A DNA stretch of 41,914 nucleotides from assembly GCA_001304875.1 (NCBI GenBank), contig BBZO01000030.1, positions 1-41,914 of the forward strand, read 5' to 3'. Under the pieces are notes generated by a model, which made no database searches, was not told the origin of the DNA, and worked only from the letters and a program-made list of their open reading frames with translations. This DNA comes from Clostridia bacterium UC5.1-2E3 (GTDB lineage Bacteria; Bacillota; Clostridia; Lachnospirales; Lachnospiraceae). How positions within the stretch are numbered: position 1 is the first letter of the stretch; the number at the start of each line of letters is the position of its first letter. Of the stretch, positions 37,398 to 41,914 are shown piece by piece. Made by a program: the position numbers and the translations under genes.

Positions 37398-38400
37398 GTG
37401 AATATCAGAGAATCCATTGAGGAGTGGGAGGCCCAGTCACTCAGCCGTTTGCGTCGCTTTCCAGGGATACGCTGGGGAGGGATGTCCCGGAGGAGCTCTG
37501 CCCCATCCGTCCGGAGTATCAGAGGGACAGAGACCGGATCCTGCACAGCAAGGCATTCCGCCGGCTCAAGCATAAGACCCAGGTCTTCCTGGCCCCGGAG
37601 GGGGATCACTACAGGACGCGCCTGACCCACACGCTGGAGGTCTCCCAGATCGCCAGGACCATCGCCAAGTCCCTGCGGCTCAACGAGTCGCTGACGGAGG
37701 CCGTCGCCCTGGGCCACGACCTGGGACATACGCCCTTCGGACATTCCGGCGAGGCGATTTTAGATAAGATCTGTGAGGATGGCTTCGCCCATTACCGCCA
37801 GAGCGTGCGGGTGGTGGAGCTGCTGGAGAAGAAGGGAAAGGGATTAAACCTTACAAAGGAGGTCCGGGACGGAATCTTAAACCACCGGACATCGGGAAAC
37901 CCCGCCACGCTGGAGGGGCATGTGGTCCGTCTCTCCGACAAGATCGCCTACATAAATCACGACATCGACGACGCCATCCGCGCCCGGATTCTCACCGAGG
38001 AGGAGCTTCCGCGGGAGTACACGGATATCCTGGGACACAGCGTGAGAGAGCGTCTCAATACCATGATCCAGGACATCATTTTCAACAGCCTGGGAAAGCC
38101 GCAGATCCTCATGTCCCCGGGTATGGAGACGGCCATGAAGGGGCTCAGGACCTGGATGTTCGCCCACGTCTACCGGGGCGGCGCCGCCAAGGCGGAGGAG
38201 GGCAAGGCCCAGCAGCTCATCGTGGCGCTCTACGAGTATTATATGAAGCACGTGGACCAGCTCCCGGAGGAGTTTCTGGAGATGATGGACCGGGGCGAGA
38301 AGAAGGAGCGGGTGGTCTGCGACTACATCGCGGGTATGAGCGACAGCTACGCCATCGACCAGTTTGAGGAGCTGTCGTGCCGAAGGCGTGGAAGGTATAG
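37398..38400 (+). CDS. dgt: Deoxyguanosinetriphosphate triphosphohydrolase-like HD protein (two frame breaks)
   Basis: The repaired reading is 334 residues from GTG 37398 (AAAGGGGTG upstream). One C is missing near 37445 and one T near 38374. The HD-domain motifs are RTRLTHTLEV (about 73-82) and GHDLGHTPFGH (about 106-116), with Asp in LSDKIAYINHD. Family members cut dNTPs to the nucleoside and triphosphate. The second break removes the stop at 38398-38400 and joins the frame to dnaG, which gives a false fusion. Placement before dnaG and rpoD is common in Firmicutes. Confidence 0.92.
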
Positions 38401-38431
38401 AAGATATGATATTCAGAGTAAGGAGGAGTTC

Positions 38432-40188
38432 ATGTACTATCCGGAAGATATTGTGGAGGAAGTTCGGACGAGAAATGACATCGTGGACATTGTCTCCGGC
38501 TATGTGAAGCTCACGAAGAAGGGGAGCAACTATTTCGGGCTCTGCCCGTTTCACAACGAGAAATCCCCGTCGTTCTCCGTGTCCCCCTCCAAGCAGATGT
38601 ACTACTGTTTCGGCTGCGGGGCCGGGGGCAACGCCATCACCTTCGTGATGGAGTATGAAAATTACACATTTCCCGAGGCCCTTAAGATGCTGGCCGACCG
38701 GGCGGGCGTGAAGCTCCCGGAGGTGGAGTATTCCAAGGAGGCCAGGGCCCAGGCGGATCTAAAGTCCGCGATCCTGGAGGTCAACCGGAAGGCGGCGAAT
38801 TATTTTTACTATCAGCTCAAGTCGCCCCAGGGGCAGGTCGGATATAAGTATCTGACGGGCCGGGGGCTGACCGACGAGACCATCCGGCGGTTCGGGCTGG
38901 GCTTCGCCCACAAGACCAGCGACGATCTGTACCGGTATCTGAAGCAGCAGGGCTACCAGGACTCCCTGTTAAAGGAGACGGGCCTGGTCTTCGTGGAGGA
39001 GCGGGGAGCCCACGACAAGTTCTGGAACCGGGTGATGTTCCCCATTATGGATGTCAACAACCGGGTCATCGGCTTCGGGGGCCGCGTCATGGGCGACGGC
39101 ACGCCGAAATACTTAAATTCCCCGGAGACGAAGGTGTTCGACAAGAGCCGCAATCTGTACGGCTTAAACTACGCCAGGACAAGCCGCGAGGGTATATGCT
39201 GATCTGCGAGGGGTACATGGACGTGATCGCCATGCACCAGGCGGGCTTCACCAACGCGGTGGCCTCCTTGGGGACGGCGTTCACCGCCCAGCACGCCGCG
39301 CTGCTTTCCAGGTACACGAAGCAGGTGGTTCTGACCTACGACAGCGACGAGGCGGGAACCAAGGCCGCCCTGCGGGCCATCCCCATTCTGAAAGAGGTGG
39401 GAATGTCCATTAAGGTTTTAAATATGAAGCCCTACAAGGACCCGGACGAGTTCATCAAGAATCTGGGGGCCGAGGAATTTAAAAAGAGAATCGCCGAGGC
39501 GAAGAACAGCTTCATGTTTGAGATAGAGGTCATCCGCAGACAGTACGATCTGGAGGATCCGGAGCAGAAGACCGCGTTTTACAATCAGACGGCCATGAAA
39601 CTCACGGAGTTTTCGGAGGCGCTGGAGCGGGACAACTACATAGAGGCGGTGGCCAGAGAGTATTTTATCAATTACCAGGATCTGAGACGCCTGGTGAACC
39701 AGATGGGAAGCCGTCTGGTGGGCGAGCGTCCGAGAACAGAGTACCAGGAGAGAGGAAAAAAGAAGGAAAAAGAGGACGGCATCCGGCGTTCCCTGCGGCT
39801 GCTCTTAACCTGGCTCATTGAGGAACCTCGGCTGTTTGATAAGATTAAGGGCATCGTCGGGCCGGAGGATTTCGGGGACGGAGTCTACGGCGAGGCGGCG
39901 CGGATGGTCTTCGAGGCCCACGGGCAGGGCCGGGTGGAGCCGGCGGCGATTTTGAATCATTTCATCAATGACGAGGAGCAGTACAAGGAGGTGGCGGCCT
40001 TATTCAACGCCAGCTTAAGGGAATCCCTCGGAAATGAGGAACAGAGGAAGGCGTTCGCGGAGACGGTGCGCAGGGTGAAAAAATACAGCCTTGACGCCCA
40101 GAGCCGGAATGCGAAGAACATTGAGGAGCTCCAGCGGATCATCAGGGAGCAGGCAGAGCTTTCCAATCTGCATATTTCTCTTGATTAG
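38432..40188 (+). CDS. dnaG: DNA primase (one frame break)
   Basis: DnaG makes RNA primers for replication. The repaired reading is 585 residues; one G is missing near 39192 (GGGG read as GGG). The zinc finger has Cys38, His41, Cys59 and Cys62. The catalytic core has the RNAP-basic motif region and a TOPRIM fold with Glu in ICEGYMDV (about 257) and Asp pair in TYDSDEAG. The C-terminal helicase-binding helices are present. ATG 38432 follows AAGGAGGAG. It is the middle gene of the dgt-dnaG-rpoD set. Confidence 0.97.
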
Positions 40189-40231
40189 GGCAAAAATAAA
40201 ACCAGTACCAGCCAGGAAGGACGGATGAGTT

Positions 40232-41349
40232 ATGGAAGAAAAGACGAAAACATTTGAGGAACAGCTGGCGGAGCTTCTGGCGCTGGCCAGGAGCAGGAAA
40301 AATGTCCTGGAAGACAAGGAAATCCTCGATTTCTTTCGCGGTGAGATATTGAGTCCGGAGAAGCTGGACAAGATCTATGATTTTCTTGAAAATAACAAAG
40401 TGGACGTCCTGCAGGTGGGGGAGGACATGGAGATCGATCCCGACCTCTTCATCGAGGACGAGCTGGCCGACGGCGAGGAGCTGGATGTGGAGAACCTGGA
40501 GAAGGATCTCCCCGACGGCGTCAGCACCGAGGATCCGGTGCGCATGTACTTAAAGGAGATCGGAAAGGTGCCGCTTCTGTCGCCCGACGACGAGATCGAG
40601 CTGGCAAAGCGGATGGAGCTGGGCGACGAGGAGGCGAAGAAGACGCTGGCGGAGGCCAACCTCCGTCTGGTGGTCAGCATCGCCAAGCGCTATGTGGGGC
40701 GCGGGATGCAGTTTCTGGATCTCATACAGGAGGGAAACCTGGGGCTTATCAAGGCCGTGGAGAAGTTCGACTACACCAAGGGCTATAAGTTCAGCACCTA
40801 CGCCACCTGGTGGATCCGCCAGGCCATCACCCGCTCCATCGCGGACCAGGCCAGGACCATCCGCATCCCGGTGCATATGGTGGAGACCATCAACCGTCTG
40901 ATCCGCACCTCCAGACAGCTTCTGCAGGAGCTGGGGCGGGAGCCCACCCCGGAGGAGATTGCGGCGCGCATGGACATGCCCGTGGAGCGGGTGCGGGAGA
41001 TCATGAAGATTTCCCAGGACCCGGTGTCTTTAGAGACCCCCATCGGCGAGGAGGAGGACAGCCATCTGGGCGACTTCATCCAGGACGACCACGTGCAGGT
41101 GCCGGTGGACGCGGCCACGTTTACGCTGCTTCATGAGCAGCTGATGGAGGTCCTGGACACGCTGACCGAGCGGGAGCAGAAGGTTCTGCGGCTGCGGTTC
41201 GGCCTGGACGACGGCCGGCCCAGGACGCTGGAGGAGGTGGGGCGCGACTTTAACGTGACCCGCGAGCGAATCCGCCAGATCGAGCGAAGGCCCTCCGGAA
41301 GCTGCGCCATCCCAGCAGGAGCAAAAAGCTTAAAGACTATCTGGACTGA
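40232..41349 (+). CDS. rpoD: RNA polymerase sigma factor RpoD/SigA (one frame break)
   Basis: The primary housekeeping sigma factor, 372 residues after repair. Region 1.1 is short, as in Firmicutes. Region 1.2 follows ([16 protein letters not shown]). Region 2 has [16 protein letters not shown] and the -10 reading helix [10 protein letters not shown]. Region 4 has the -35 reading helix [10 protein letters not shown]. One G is missing near 41284 (GAGGCG read as GAGCG), after which [12 protein letters not shown] leads to TGA at 41347. Without the repair, the frame runs on into trmK to the window end. ATG 40232 has AGGAAGGACGG upstream. Confidence 0.97.
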
Positions 41350-41374
41350 CAACGAACGGAGTTTATCTATATTT

Positions 41375-41914
41375 ATGAAGCTTTCAAAACGACTTGAAAC
41401 CATTGCTTCCTTTGTCCCCAAAGGAAGCAAAATTGCTGATATAGGGACGGATCACGGCTATATCCCGATTTACCTGGTGGAAAACGGCGCGGCTGTCCGC
41501 GCCCTGGCCATGGACGTGCGGGAGGGCCCGCTGGCGCGTGCGCGGGAGCACGTGGAGGAGCATGGCCTTTCAGACCGGATCGAGCCCCGTCTCTCCGACG
41601 GGATGGAAAAGCTGCGAAGCGGCGAGGCCGACACGGTGATCATCGCCGGCATGGGCGGCGAGCTGGTGATACATATTCTGGAGGAGGGCCGGAGGCTGTG
41701 GCCCGAGGTGCGCTCCTTCGTGCTGTCGCCCCACTCGGAGCTTCACAAGGTGCGGCGCTACCTTAGGGAAAACGGATTCGCGGCCGAGGACGAGACCATG
41801 GTGAAGGACGAGGGGAAATTTTATACGGTGATGCGGGTGCGCTGGGACGGCGGGGCCGGGACGTGTGGGCTGGAGTGCTGCGCGGCGGATGCTGGCTCCG
41901 GGCCTCGGGCGGCG
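41375..41914 (+). CDS. trmK: tRNA (adenine(22)-N1)-methyltransferase (partial, cut by window end)
   Basis: The first 180 codons lie in the window. The Rossmann SAM site is [14 protein letters not shown] near residues 21-34, and the family motif [10 protein letters not shown] follows near 89. TrmK methylates A22 of tRNAs with SAM. Placement after rpoD is the usual Firmicutes order. The last 20 residues in this frame (Cys- and Ala-rich) look unlike the family, so one more frame break near 41860 is possible, but it cannot be fixed here. Confidence 0.92.
   Translation, partial: MKLSKRLETIASFVPKGSKIADIGTDHGYIPIYLVENGAAVRALAMDVREGPLARAREHVEEHGLSDRIEPRLSDGMEKLRSGEADTVIIAGMGGELVIHILEEGRRLWPEVRSFVLSPHSELHKVRRYLRENGFAAEDETMVKDEGKFYTVMRVRWDGGAGTCGLECCAADAGSGPRAA

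Noticed and set aside
37424..39202. A 592-residue open frame joining the dGTPase-like protein to DNA primase
   Set aside because: It results from a lost T near 38374 that hides the dgt stop at 38398-38400. dnaG has its own AAGGAGGAG and ATG at 38432, and its zinc finger starts at the usual distance from that ATG.
40232..41914. An open frame running from rpoD through trmK to the window end
   Set aside because: It is caused by a lost G near 41284. With the base restored, RpoD ends normally at 41349 and TrmK begins at its own ATG at 41375.
1..41914. CRISPR arrays, insertion sequences, prophage genes or origins
   Set aside because: No regularly spaced repeats, transposase or integrase motifs, or clustered replication boxes were seen anywhere in the window.

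Overview
The window reads as a chromosome segment from a Gram-positive, strictly anaerobic clostridium, most likely a gut-type Lachnospiraceae. The evidence is the gene order tig-clpP-clpX-lon-engB, the order dgt-dnaG-rpoD-trmK, genes of the DUF4364, DUF5716 and DUF5717 families, strong AGGAGG-type ribosome binding sites, and tRNA genes without an encoded CCA. Most of it is GC-rich with a strong preference for GAG, AAG, GGC and CTG codons. No rRNA, CRISPR array, insertion sequence or phage gene was seen. The longest stretch without a gene is about 257 bases (15656-15912).

Layout. 1-2845: end of a three-subunit molybdenum hydroxylase operon (tail of the FAD subunit, the 2Fe-2S subunit, the molybdopterin subunit). 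2920-4757, minus strand: a CYTH-domain protein, a GNAT acetyltransferase and an arginase-fold protein. 4925-7395: two tandem DUF975 membrane proteins and a DJ-1/PfpI protein. 7509-13852: protein quality-control block (trigger factor, ClpP, ClpX, Lon) and the ribosome-assembly GTPase EngB. 13888-25381: a lower-GC catabolic island with a divergent PrpR-N-domain regulator facing a nine-gene operon (DUF1537 acid-sugar kinase, iron alcohol dehydrogenase, DHDPS-family aldolase, PdxA-type dehydrogenase, D-2-hydroxyacid dehydrogenase, TRAP transporter DctP-DctQ-DctM, amidohydrolase). 25448-27331, minus strand: a 60-residue membrane protein, DUF4364 and malic enzyme. 27520-33153: an operon of DUF5717, DUF5716 (Hsp70/actin-like fold by my reading) and a TPR-type protein. 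33261-33662: tRNA-Leu(CAG) and tRNA-Asn(GTT) on the minus strand, divergent from tRNA-Leu(TAA) on the plus strand. 33759-35413: a two-gene SUF-type Fe-S assembly system (SufC plus one SufB/D-like protein). 35521-37241: an S8 subtilase. 37398-41914: dgt, dnaG, rpoD and trmK (cut by the window end).

How the genes work together. In the island, the TRAP transporter would import a sugar-acid-like carboxylate. The dehydrogenases, the aldolase and the kinase/PdxA pair would convert it to central metabolites such as dihydroxyacetone phosphate or pyruvate. The PrpR-type protein would sense the substrate or an intermediate. The exact substrate is not known. The DUF5717-DUF5716-TPR operon is a conserved-looking set without a known role.

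A strong technical caveat: 18 genes, including essential ones (rpoD, dnaG, lon, clpX, engB), are broken at 29 sites. Almost every site is explained by loss of one base from a short run of identical bases. I treat these as base-calling or assembly errors and annotate each gene as one repaired reading, giving the approximate break point. Protein lengths for those genes are the lengths after restoring frame.
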